This document shows positions 36,792 through 47,144 of a stretch of 64,000 nt of DNA, piece by piece. Under the pieces are notes generated by a model that made no database searches, was not told the origin of the DNA, and saw only the letters and a program-made list of their open reading frames with translations. The translations under genes were made by a program, and so were the position numbers. Position 1 is the stretch's first letter. The number at the start of each line of letters is the position of its first letter. Source of the DNA: Halomonas sp. SSL-5 (GTDB taxonomy: Bacteria > Pseudomonadota > Gammaproteobacteria > Pseudomonadales > Halomonadaceae); contig NZ_JAUYWF010000013.1 in the NCBI RefSeq assembly GCF_030708455.1, positions 38,619 to 102,618 on the forward strand, in the 5' to 3' direction.

Positions 36792-36820
36792 AGTATAGTG
36801 ACCCCGGCCGCCATCGTCAT
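36792..36820 (-). promoter_or_regulatory. Promoter of the phoU-like/pit operon
   Basis: The minus strand has ATGACG, 17 bases, TATACT. The start would be about 25 bases before the phoU-like ATG. A single TGTCAT half-motif upstream is not enough to call a Pho box. Confidence 0.5.
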
Positions 36821-36862
36821 GAATTATTCACCCAAGTGTCATCTGATCGAGGCTGCCGCCAC

Positions 36863-37726
36863 ATGAGTCAAGAGATCGAGCTGAAGCTCGCCCTGGGCCC
36901 CGAGGGTCCCGCCGCCCTGCGCCACCACCCACTGCTGGCCGACGCGCCGGGTGTCGCCTGCCTCGGCAACACCTACTTCGACACCCCCGCGGGGGAGCTG
37001 GAGGCGGCGCGCATGGCGCTGCGCCTGCGCCGACTCGACGGCCGCCTGCTGCAGACGGTGAAGACCCGCGGCGAGGGTGGCGGCGGGCTGTCTCGGCGCG
37101 GCGAGTGGGAGTGGCAGGTCCCGGGGCCCGGGCTCGACCTGGCCGGCCTCGCGGGGCTGCCGCCGGCCGCACTGGGCCGGGACGTGCTGGAACGCCTGGA
37201 GGCGCGCTTTACCACGGATTTTCGTCGCGAAACCTGGGAGCTTGCGCACCAGGGCGCGCGCATCGAGCTGGCCCTGGACGAGGGGGTGATCACGGCGGCG
37301 GATCGCCGCGTGACGATCCGCGAACTGGAGCTGGAGCTCAAGTCCGGCGAGCCGGCGGCGCTGTGGTCGCTGGCCGAGGCGCTGGCCGAGCGCGTGGCGC
37401 TGCGCCCCTCGGATACCAGCAAGGCGGCTCGCGGCGGCGCCCTGCTGGCGGGCGAGTGGCGACTCCCCGCCGCCGACTCGCCACCGGCCTGGCTGCACCG
37501 CGCCGTGGTGGCGCTGGACGCATACGCCGACAGCGGTGGGGCCGACTGGCGCGACGCGGCGCGCGAGGCCTTCCAGCGCCTGGCCACCCTGGGCGACACT
37601 GACGACCGTGACGACGCCCGCGCCGTGGCGGCGGCCCTCGGCGACGACGCCTGGCTGACGCCGCCTCTGGGCCGCCGCCTGCTGCAGCTGTCACGGCGCC
37701 TCTCTGGCGCCTCGCCCCTGGCCTGA
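36863..37726 (+). CDS. CYTH-domain protein, probable inorganic triphosphatase
   Basis: The 287-residue protein begins with the CYTH signature EIELKLAL (ExExK), continues with NTYFDTPAGELEAARMALRLRR and VKTRGEGGGGLSRRGEWEW, and has IELALDEGVI and IRELELELKSGE. Residues lining the triphosphate tunnel are thus present. In E. coli YgiF (433 residues) CYTH is followed by a full CHAD domain; here only about 75 residues follow (WLHRAVVALDAYA onward), too short for CHAD. Triphosphate hydrolysis is the best guess. Confidence 0.8.
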   Translation: MSQEIELKLALGPEGPAALRHHPLLADAPGVACLGNTYFDTPAGELEAARMALRLRRLDGRLLQTVKTRGEGGGGLSRRGEWEWQVPGPGLDLAGLAGLPPAALGRDVLERLEARFTTDFRRETWELAHQGARIELALDEGVITAADRRVTIRELELELKSGEPAALWSLAEALAERVALRPSDTSKAARGGALLAGEWRLPAADSPPAWLHRAVVALDAYADSGGADWRDAAREAFQRLATLGDTDDRDDARAVAAALGDDAWLTPPLGRRLLQLSRRLSGASPLA

Positions 37727-37756
37727 GGTCCGCCCATCTCCACAAGGATGCCGCCC

Positions 37757-38689
37757 GTGAACCACCTGCCCAAACCCGCCGACGAAGGCCTGCGCACCCG
37801 GGTCTTCCAGATCATCTTCGAGTCCGACACTCGCTCGGCCAAGGGCTTCGATATCGCCCTGATCGTGGCGATACTGGCCAGCGTGCTGGTGGTGATGCTG
37901 GAGAGCATCGCGAGCCTGCGAGCCGACTACGGCCGCCTCTTCTTCTGGCTGGAGTGGGGATTCACCATCGCCTTCACCCTGGAGCTGGCGGCACGCCTCT
38001 ACTGCCTGGAGCGGCCGCTGCAGTACCTCAAGAGCTTCTACGGCATGGTCGACCTGATCGCCATCCTGCCCACCTGGCTGGCGCTGATCGTGCCCGGCGC
38101 CCAGACCCTGGTGATGGTCCGCCTGCTGCGCACCCTGCGCATCTTCCGCGTGCTGCGGCTGATGGAGTTCGTCGGCGAGGGGCGGCTGCTGATCGGGGCG
38201 CTGAAGCGCAGCAGCCACCAGATCTTCCTGTTCCTGTTCACCGTGTTCATGCTGGTCTCGATCTTCGCCTCACTCGTCTACCTGATCGAGCCCGCCGAGG
38301 CCGGCTTCACCAGCATCCCCACGGCGATCTACTGGGCCATCGTCACCCTGACCACGGTGGGCTATGGCGACGTCGTGCCGGTGACCCCGCTGGGCCAGGC
38401 GATCTCGGTGATGGTGATGCTGATCGGCTACTCGATCATCGCCGTGCCCACCGGGGTGTTCTCCGCCGAGGTGATCCGCTCGATCCGCGCCGACCGCTAC
38501 TCCGACGAGGCCTGCCCCGGCTGCGGCCACGACCGCCACGAGCAGCGCGCCAAGTACTGCCTGCTGTGCGGCACCTGGCTGGATGAGGACACCCCCGACC
38601 CGCAACTCTCCGAGCAGGAGCAGGAGGCCTGGTGGGAGGAACATGGCGGCAAGGGCAACGACAGCCCCGCGCCGCCGAAGGAGGGTTGA
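37757..38689 (+). CDS. Voltage-gated-type potassium channel with C-terminal zinc ribbon
   Basis: The 310-residue protein has six transmembrane segments. Segment S4 carries regularly spaced arginines (VRLLRTLRIFRVLRL, about residues 121-135). The pore loop has the K+ selectivity filter TTVGYGD (199-205). After S6 a small zinc ribbon is seen: CPGCG at 253-257 and CLLCG at 268-272. An acidic tail rich in Glu/Asp/Pro follows. A GTG start is chosen, with AAGGA eight bases upstream; the ATG at 37748 overlaps that ribosome site. It lies 30 bases after the CYTH gene, so the two may be co-transcribed. Confidence 0.86.
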   Translation: MNHLPKPADEGLRTRVFQIIFESDTRSAKGFDIALIVAILASVLVVMLESIASLRADYGRLFFWLEWGFTIAFTLELAARLYCLERPLQYLKSFYGMVDLIAILPTWLALIVPGAQTLVMVRLLRTLRIFRVLRLMEFVGEGRLLIGALKRSSHQIFLFLFTVFMLVSIFASLVYLIEPAEAGFTSIPTAIYWAIVTLTTVGYGDVVPVTPLGQAISVMVMLIGYSIIAVPTGVFSAEVIRSIRADRYSDEACPGCGHDRHEQRAKYCLLCGTWLDEDTPDPQLSEQEQEAWWEEHGGKGNDSPAPPKEG

Positions 38690-38701
38690 GGCCCCGCGGG
38701 C

Positions 38702-39325
38702 CTACTCCCGGAAGGGTTCGACGTCGCCGCGGCCCTCGCGCAGGATCACCGGCGGAAGATCACGCAGGTCCACCACGCTGGTGGGCTCCAGGTGGCAGGC
38801 GCCGCCGTCGATGATCAGGTCGAGGTGGACACCGAAGCGCTCGCGGATCTCCTCGGCATCGGTCATCGGCAGCTCCTCGCCCACCGGGATCAGGGTCACG
38901 CTCATCAGCGGCTCGCCGAGGGCCTCGAGCAGGGCATGGGTGATGGCGTGATCGGGCACGCGCACGCCGATGGAGCGCCGCTTGGGATGCAACAGCAGGC
39001 GCGGCACCTCGGTGGTGGCATTGAGGATGAAGGTGTAGGCGCCGGGGGTGTGGGCCTTGAGCAGGCGGAAGACGGCATTGTCCACCTTGGCATAGGTGCC
39101 GATCTCGGAGAGGTCGGAGCACACCAGGGTGAAGTTGTGCTTGTCGTCCAGGGAGCGCAGCCACTTGATCTTGTCGATGGCCTTCTTCTCGCCCAGGTGG
39201 CAGCCCAGGGCGTAGCCGGAGTCGGTGGGATAGGCCACCACACCGCCCGAACGGATGATCCCGATCGCCTGGTCGATCAGGCGCTTCTGGGGGTTATCGG
39301 GGTGGATCTGGAAGAACTGGCTCAT
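38702..39325 (-). CDS. yciO: YciO-type YrdC/Sua5-domain protein
   Basis: This 207-residue protein has the Sua5/YrdC fold: IIRSGGVVAYPTDSGYALGCHLG, KWLRSLDDKHNFTLVCSDLS, GAYTFILNATTEVPRLLLHPKRRSIGVRVPDH and a C-terminal DLIIDGG. YciO is the paralog of the t6A enzyme TsaC. The PTDSGYALGC and KHNFTLVC segments favour YciO over TsaC. It follows rnm after two bases, and the pair is conserved in enterics. Confidence 0.9.
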   Translation of the reverse strand: MSQFFQIHPDNPQKRLIDQAIGIIRSGGVVAYPTDSGYALGCHLGEKKAIDKIKWLRSLDDKHNFTLVCSDLSEIGTYAKVDNAVFRLLKAHTPGAYTFILNATTEVPRLLLHPKRRSIGVRVPDHAITHALLEALGEPLMSVTLIPVGEELPMTDAEEIRERFGVHLDLIIDGGACHLEPTSVVDLRDLPPVILREGRGDVEPFRE

Positions 39326-39327
39326 GG

Positions 39328-40233
39328 TCACGCTCCTGAATTGAGTCGCGGCGCCAGCCGCGGGTGGGTCCATACCGGCAGCGTGGCGGTGCGTGGCACC
39401 GGGCTCATGCTGCCCGGCGCCAGGTGGCCGCCGGGAAAGTGGAAGTCGCTGCCCAGGGAGGCATAAAGCCCGCGCTCCTGCAGCTGGCGCGCCAGGTCGC
39501 GGGTCACATCGGCATTCTGGAAGCCGCTGACCAGCTCGGTGGCCTGGCCGCCGGCGGCGGTGAAGTCGTCGAGCAGCAGCCCGCGCTTGCGCCGCGTCAG
39601 GGAGTAGCGCAGCGGATGGGCCAGCACTGCCACGCCCCCGGCATCGAGAATCCAGCCCACCGCCTCGGCGATATCCGGCCACAGCGCCTTGACGTCACCG
39701 GGCTTGCCGTCGCCCAGGTGCTTCTTGAAGGCGGTCGCCACGTCGGGGACCAGCCCCGCCGCCACCAGCGCCCGGGCGAAGTCGGGGCGGCCCAGGGGGC
39801 GCTCGCTACCGGCCTGTTCCCGAGCGCGGGCCAGGGCATCCTCGAGGCCGACCTTCTCCATGCGTGAGGCGATGGTCCTGGCGCGCTTCTCGCGGGCCAC
39901 GGCCTGGGCCGCCAGTCCCTCGACCAGCGGGCCCCGGACGCCTTCGGGCAGCAGCCCCACCACATGGATGCCGATGCCGCGCCACTGGGTGGAGAGCTCG
40001 GTGCCGGCAATCAGCACGAGCCCCTTCTCCTCGGCGGCGGCGGCCGCCTCGGCCACGCCGTCGACGGTGTCATGGTCGGTCAGCGCCATATGGGTCAGGC
40101 CCCGCGCGGCGCACGACGCCACCACCTCGGCGGGCCGCAGGGCGCCATCCGAGGCGGTGGAGTGCATGTGCAGATCGATGCGGAGGGGCTCGGGATCGCC
40201 CTCGAAGCGAACGGGAAGTGGAGGCATTGGCAT
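39328..40233 (-). CDS. rnm: PHP-domain 5'-3' exoribonuclease (RNase AM/YciV)
   Basis: The 301-residue protein has the four PHP metal motifs: [31 protein letters not shown] and AHPLRYS with GSDFHFPGG. It matches YciV/TrpH (Rnm), which trims 5' ends of rRNAs and degrades short RNAs. The start could be either of two ATGs six bases apart. It forms a unit with yciO and is divergent from yciI. Confidence 0.9.
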   Translation of the reverse strand: MPMPPLPVRFEGDPEPLRIDLHMHSTASDGALRPAEVVASCAARGLTHMALTDHDTVDGVAEAAAAAEEKGLVLIAGTELSTQWRGIGIHVVGLLPEGVRGPLVEGLAAQAVAREKRARTIASRMEKVGLEDALARAREQAGSERPLGRPDFARALVAAGLVPDVATAFKKHLGDGKPGDVKALWPDIAEAVGWILDAGGVAVLAHPLRYSLTRRKRGLLLDDFTAAGGQATELVSGFQNADVTRDLARQLQERGLYASLGSDFHFPGGHLAPGSMSPVPRTATLPVWTHPRLAPRLNSGA

Positions 40234-40359
40234 GACGCCGACCGGCGACTTTGTCAGAATGGCCTACCATGGTGCGCGCCTGGCCCATGCCGGTCAATCC
40301 AGTGCAGGTCAATGGCGCCCGCCCCTCGGCATAGCCACCCCACAGGAGAAAGCCATCCC

Positions 40360-40659
40360 ATGCTCTACGCCATCATCAGCGAGGATGTGAACAACAGCCT
40401 GGAGCGCCGCCTGGCCGCCCGCCCCGACCACCTGGCCCGCCTCGAGGCGCTGCGCGACGAGGGCCGCCTGGTACTGGTCGGCCCCCATCCCGCCATCGAC
40501 AGCGAGGATCCGGGCGAGGCCGGCTTCACCGGCAGCCTGGTGGTCGCCGAATTCGACAGCCTCAAGGCCGCCCAGGCCTGGGCCGACGCCGACCCCTACA
40601 TGATCGCCGGCGTCTACGCCGGGGTGACGGTGAAGCCCTTCAAGAAGGTGCTTCCCTGA
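40360..40659 (+). CDS. yciI: YciI-family protein
   Basis: This 99-residue ferredoxin-like protein has the YciI hallmarks [35 protein letters not shown] and [27 protein letters not shown]. The His in RPDHL and Asp in ADADPY are the family's putative active site. The biochemical function is unknown. CAGGAG precedes the ATG. Confidence 0.93.
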   Translation: MLYAIISEDVNNSLERRLAARPDHLARLEALRDEGRLVLVGPHPAIDSEDPGEAGFTGSLVVAEFDSLKAAQAWADADPYMIAGVYAGVTVKPFKKVLP

Positions 40660-40683
40660 GCGCGCCTGCCTGAAAAGGGCCGC

Positions 40684-40720
40684 TTATCAACAGCCGGTTT
40701 TGCACAGAGGCTGTGGATAA
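40684..40720. promoter_or_regulatory. Pair of DnaA-box-like sequences upstream of mnmC
   Basis: TTATCAACA (40684-40692) matches the DnaA box TTATCCACA at eight of nine positions. TGTGGATAA (40712-40720) is a perfect box on the other strand, 19 bases away. They lie between yciI and mnmC. No AT-rich unwinding region is near, so this is not an origin; titration or transcriptional control by DnaA is possible. Confidence 0.5.
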
Positions 40721-40813
40721 CACTGTTGAAACGCCGCGGATGCCTGCCGGAAGCCCCCAGCCCCCGGCCCCGCGGCGCGATCGATCAAACTTTGCACGCT
40801 CCCGGAGCCCCCC

Positions 40814-42829
40814 TTGACCGCCGCCCCCGATGGCCTGCCGCCCCTCGCCGCCCTGGAAACCGCCCGCCTCGACTGGCGCAGCGATGCCAGCGGCGAGGCC
40901 GCCCCCCACTCCCCCGCCTTCGACGACGTCTACTTCTCCCGTCATGACGGCCGCGCCGAGACCGAGCATGTCTTCGTCGCCGGCAATCGCCTGGCGGAAC
41001 GCTTCAGGGAGTGGCGGGAGCCGCGCCCCTTCGTGGTCGGCGAGACCGGCTTCGGCACCGGACTCAACATGCTCTGCGCCTGGGCCTGCTTCGACGCCCA
41101 TGCCGCACCGGGGGCCCGGCTGCACCTGGTCTCGACCGAGAAGTTTCCGCTCGGCCGAGAGGACCTGGCCCGGGCGCTGGCCGCCTGGCCCGACCTGGCC
41201 GAGCGCGGCGAGCCGCTGGTGGCGCAGTGGCCCGAGCCGGTGGCCGGCGTACATCGACTGTGGCTCGACGCGCGGGTCACCCTGGACCTGCACCTGGGCG
41301 ACGCCGCCGAACGCCTGGCGCTGCTCGAGGGCCGGGTCGATGCCTGGTTCCTGGACGGCTTCGCGCCGGCGAAGAACCTCGAGATGTGGCGGCCCGAACT
41401 GTTCGCGGCGATGGCGGCCCGCTCCAGGCCCGGCGCCACCCTCGCCACCTTCAGCTGCGCCGGCGTGGTCAAGCGCGGCCTGGCGGCGGCCGGCTTCAGC
41501 TGGCGCAAGGCCCCGGGCTTCGGACGCAAGCGCGAGATGCTGGTGGGTGAGATCGCCTCGCCGCCCACCGACGACCGCCGGCGACAGACGCCCTGGTTCA
41601 CGCCGCCCGCGGCCCGGCCGCCCCGCCATGTGGCGGTGATCGGTGCCGGTATCGCCGGTGCCAGCGCCGCCGCCGCCCTGGCCCGGCGCGGTATCGCCGT
41701 TACCCTGATCGACCGCCAGGGGCCCGGCAGCGGCGGCTCCGGCAACGCCCAGGGGGCGCTCTACGTCAAGCTCGCCGCCGACACCAACCTCCAGAGCCGG
41801 ACCTACCTAGCCGGCCTGCTGCACAGCCGCCGCTGGCTCGAGACCCTCGACCCTGACCGGGAACTCTGGTCGCCCTGCGGCGTGCTGCAGCTGGCCAGAA
41901 GCGAGAAGGAGCAGGCGCGACAGACACGCTTCCTGGCCCATCACGCACTGCCGGAGGGCGTGGTGCAGGGCGTCACGGCGGACGAGACCACTCGGCTGGC
42001 CGGGATAGCCATCGACCATGGCGGCCTGGCGTATCCCCAGGCGGGCTGGGTGCGGCCGGCGGCCCTCTGCGCGCGTCTCGCCGCGCTACCCGGCATCCGG
42101 CTTCGACGCGCGGAGGTGGTCGCCATGACGCCGGACGAGCAGGGATGGTCACTGGCGCTGGCCGACGGCGAGTGCCTTTCGGCCGATCAGGTGGTGGTCG
42201 CCAATGCGACGCTGGCCAACCGCTTCACCCAGACCTCGCGGCTCCCGCTGCAGCCGGTACGCGGGCAGGTCAGCAGGCTGGCACTGCCCGAGGGGGCGCC
42301 GAAGCTCGAACGGGTGATCTGCGCCACGGGCTATGTGTCACCGGCACTGGACGGCAAGCTCACCTTCGGCGCCACCTTCACGCCACACGCGACGGATACC
42401 GGACTTCGCGAGGCCGACCACGCCGCCAACCTGGCCGAACTCGAGGCTACCCTGCCGGCCCTAGTGGCCGCGTTGAGAGATGCCGGCGCCCGGCTCGAGC
42501 CGAGTCAGTTGACGGGGCGGGCCGCGGTGCGCGCCGCCAGCCCCGACAAGTCGCCCTATTGCGGCCCGTTGCCCGATGCCGAGGCCTGGCAGGACGACTT
42601 CGCCGACCTGGCGAAGGGCGCGACGCGCATCCCCGAGACGCCCGGACGCCACCATGCGGGCCTCTGGATCAGCGCCGCCCACGGCTCACGTGGCCTGGCC
42701 AGCGCCCCGCTATGCGCCGAGCTGCTGGCCTCACGCATCTGCGACGAGCCGCTGCCGCTGGAGCAGCCGCTGGTCGATCACCTGCACCCGGGGCGAAGGC
42801 TGATTCGCGACCTGATCCAGGGGAAGTAG
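40814..42829 (+). CDS. mnmC: Bifunctional tRNA mnm5s2U biosynthesis protein MnmC
   Basis: The 671-residue fusion has an N-terminal SAM methyltransferase part (MnmC2: FVVGETGFGTGLNMLCAW, DAWFLDGFAPAKNLEMW, FSCAGVVKRGL, PGFGRKREML). From about residue 272 follows an FAD oxidoreductase part (MnmC1: VAVIGAGIAGASAAAALARRG, GSGNAQGALYVKLA, VRGQVS, SAAHGSRGLASAPLCAELLA). It finishes 5-methylaminomethyl-2-thiouridine at the tRNA wobble position. The start is TTG, with GGAG seven bases upstream. DnaA-box-like sites lie upstream. Confidence 0.95.
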   Translation: MTAAPDGLPPLAALETARLDWRSDASGEAAPHSPAFDDVYFSRHDGRAETEHVFVAGNRLAERFREWREPRPFVVGETGFGTGLNMLCAWACFDAHAAPGARLHLVSTEKFPLGREDLARALAAWPDLAERGEPLVAQWPEPVAGVHRLWLDARVTLDLHLGDAAERLALLEGRVDAWFLDGFAPAKNLEMWRPELFAAMAARSRPGATLATFSCAGVVKRGLAAAGFSWRKAPGFGRKREMLVGEIASPPTDDRRRQTPWFTPPAARPPRHVAVIGAGIAGASAAAALARRGIAVTLIDRQGPGSGGSGNAQGALYVKLAADTNLQSRTYLAGLLHSRRWLETLDPDRELWSPCGVLQLARSEKEQARQTRFLAHHALPEGVVQGVTADETTRLAGIAIDHGGLAYPQAGWVRPAALCARLAALPGIRLRRAEVVAMTPDEQGWSLALADGECLSADQVVVANATLANRFTQTSRLPLQPVRGQVSRLALPEGAPKLERVICATGYVSPALDGKLTFGATFTPHATDTGLREADHAANLAELEATLPALVAALRDAGARLEPSQLTGRAAVRAASPDKSPYCGPLPDAEAWQDDFADLAKGATRIPETPGRHHAGLWISAAHGSRGLASAPLCAELLASRICDEPLPLEQPLVDHLHPGRRLIRDLIQGK

Positions 42830-42868
42830 CCTCAGCGAGAGGCGTCGGGAACGGCTCGTAGAGGGGGC

Positions 42869-45261
<2,393 letters not shown>

Positions 45262-45277
45262 CTAGCTTACCAAAGCA

Positions 45278-45310
45278 ACAACCCCCGTGGGGCCAGCTCA
45301 CGGGGGTTGT
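45278..45310 (-). terminator. Terminator between zipA and ligA
   Basis: Perfect 12-bp arms ACAACCCCCGTG / CACGGGGGTTGT with a nine-base loop lie 28 bases after the zipA stop. The short tail TGCTTTGG is weak, so some read-through into ligA is likely. Confidence 0.7.
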
Positions 45311-45338
45311 CTTCAAGGGTCAAGCTTACAGCTTACCG

Positions 45339-46919
45339 CTAATTCACCTGATAGCGATGCAGGCGATTGCGGCGCACGAACTCCTGCACGCGCTGCCGGG
45401 CGAACTCGACCGTCTGGGCGGTCATCACGCTCTGGTGCTCGTCCTTCAGCTCGCCGCCCATGTGCCGCACGATGACCATGGCGGTCTCGACCATCGCCTC
45501 GAAGGCGGCGCCGCAGTCCTCGGCGCCCGGCAGCGGCATCAGCAGGGTGATCCCCGGCGTGCGGAAGTCGTCGATCGCCTCGATGGGGAAGGTGCCGGGC
45601 TTGACCCCGTTGACCATGGAGAACTGCAGACGGCTCTCGGGGTCCTCGGTCTCGAAGCGGTGGAAGACGCCCATCTCGCGATCATAGCGCAGGCCGCAGG
45701 CCAGCATCAGGTCGAGCAGGGCGGTGCCGGAGAAGCCGTCGTCATCCCGGGCCATGACCGAGATGACGATGATCTCCTCGGCCTGACTGAGGGTCAGTCG
45801 GGCATGCTCCGCGCTCACGTCGTGACGCAGTGCCTTCTCGAGCACCGGATGAATCCGTACCTTGTCGCTGTGACGGGATGCCTCGACGGCCTCCTCCTCG
45901 GCGACCGCCATGGCATCGTTCGCCTCATCGGCCTGCCGGCGCGGCGCGAAGAGCGGATCGTCGCCATCCTCGGCGGCCGCGGCTTCGGACTCCAGGCGCC
46001 GACGCTCGGCGTCGCGGGCGAGCTGGGCAGACTCCGCCTCGGCCCTGGCCTGAGCCTGACGCTTGCGCTCCGTCTCCTCGGCCAACCGACGCGCCTTCTC
46101 TTCCTCGCGACGCGCCTTCTCCAGGCGCTTCTGTTCTCGACGCTCGGCCAGGCTCTTCTGCAGCGAGGCCCCGAAGCGATGCACCGAGGCGCCCATGCGC
46201 TTCGAACCGCTCTTCAGGGAGTCACCGACGCCATCGAAATCGACCAGGCGGTAGCGCTCGTCGTCGTCAGCCTCCTCGTGATCCCGGGGATCGGCGGCCA
46301 GGGGCTCGGCGCCGGTATCGGCCATCGGCTCAGCGGATGCGGGTGGCGGGGTCTCGTCGAGGGCGGCAAGAGTCGGCTCGCGACGCGCTTCCGCCTGGCT
46401 ATCGTCATGCTGCCGGGCACCCCGCACCTCGGCGTAGCCAGCCTCGGCTGCCGCGCGCGGTTCGAGCACAGACTCGCGCTCAGCCGTGGCTCGCCGGCTG
46501 TCGCGTGACACCGCCTCCGACCGGTCGGCCGACGACACGGGATTCGCCGCACCGGCATCGGCAACTCGGGACGCCGCCTGCTCGGCGGCCAGCGACTCAT
46601 GCGCGTCCTGCCGGGGGGCAGAGGCCCGCCAGCTGGACAGCACACGCGACGGGCCGGGATGCTCCTGACGCTGCAGCTTGGGTTTGGGTTGCACACGGCT
46701 GTAATCGGCGGGCCTGACGACTCGCGCCCCTCCGTTGGGCAGTTCCCAGTTGAGTTCGGCCTTGCGGGCCTCTTCGTCGGGGTCGGTGCCGTGGGCGTCT
46801 TCCGCCACCTCATCGAGGCGGGGAATACGACGTTGACGCTGCAGGCGACGCACTCCATCCACCACGATGAGTGTCACCAGCGCCAACCCCAGGATGATCA
46901 GCCACTCTCTAAGTTCCAT
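45339..46919 (-). CDS. zipA: Cell division protein ZipA
   Basis: ZipA anchors FtsZ to the inner membrane. The 526-residue protein has an N-terminal membrane anchor (WLIILGLALVTLIVVDGV) and then a very long charged linker. This includes an Arg/Glu/Ala coiled-coil-like segment (about residues 255-320). The C-terminal FtsZ-binding domain begins near residue 385 (EEIIVISVMARDDDGFSGTALL) and ends near QEFVRRNRLHR. E. coli ZipA has 328 residues, so the linker is about 200 residues longer. It lies between smc and ligA, the usual context. Confidence 0.93.
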   Translation of the reverse strand: MELREWLIILGLALVTLIVVDGVRRLQRQRRIPRLDEVAEDAHGTDPDEEARKAELNWELPNGGARVVRPADYSRVQPKPKLQRQEHPGPSRVLSSWRASAPRQDAHESLAAEQAASRVADAGAANPVSSADRSEAVSRDSRRATAERESVLEPRAAAEAGYAEVRGARQHDDSQAEARREPTLAALDETPPPASAEPMADTGAEPLAADPRDHEEADDDERYRLVDFDGVGDSLKSGSKRMGASVHRFGASLQKSLAERREQKRLEKARREEEKARRLAEETERKRQAQARAEAESAQLARDAERRRLESEAAAAEDGDDPLFAPRRQADEANDAMAVAEEEAVEASRHSDKVRIHPVLEKALRHDVSAEHARLTLSQAEEIIVISVMARDDDGFSGTALLDLMLACGLRYDREMGVFHRFETEDPESRLQFSMVNGVKPGTFPIEAIDDFRTPGITLLMPLPGAEDCGAAFEAMVETAMVIVRHMGGELKDEHQSVMTAQTVEFARQRVQEFVRRNRLHRYQVN

Positions 46920-47144
46920 GGGTCGTCAGCCTTTCGCTAGGGCGCCATGCCAGATGGTTGTCCGTCACCAGCATAGCGCGATTGCCGAAAAAAGGGCCAC
47001 TTTTTTTGTTTGTCAAGCATCGGCGATTTTCCACGCCAAGCCGAACTTGCCCTTCGCAATCGCCCTTCGATGATCCCCCTGCTTCCATGCAATGCAACAT
47101 GTGATGCTTCCTTGTTACCCCTTTTCGGGCTGTCGTTCAAGCGT

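Noticed and set aside
36821..36862. Pho box before the phoU-like/pit operon
   Set aside because: Only one TGTCAT half-motif is present; the second half at 11-bp spacing is missing.
40684..40720. Replication origin near mnmC
   Set aside because: Only two DnaA boxes, no AT-rich unwinding region, and no dnaA, gidA/mnmG or rpmH neighbours.
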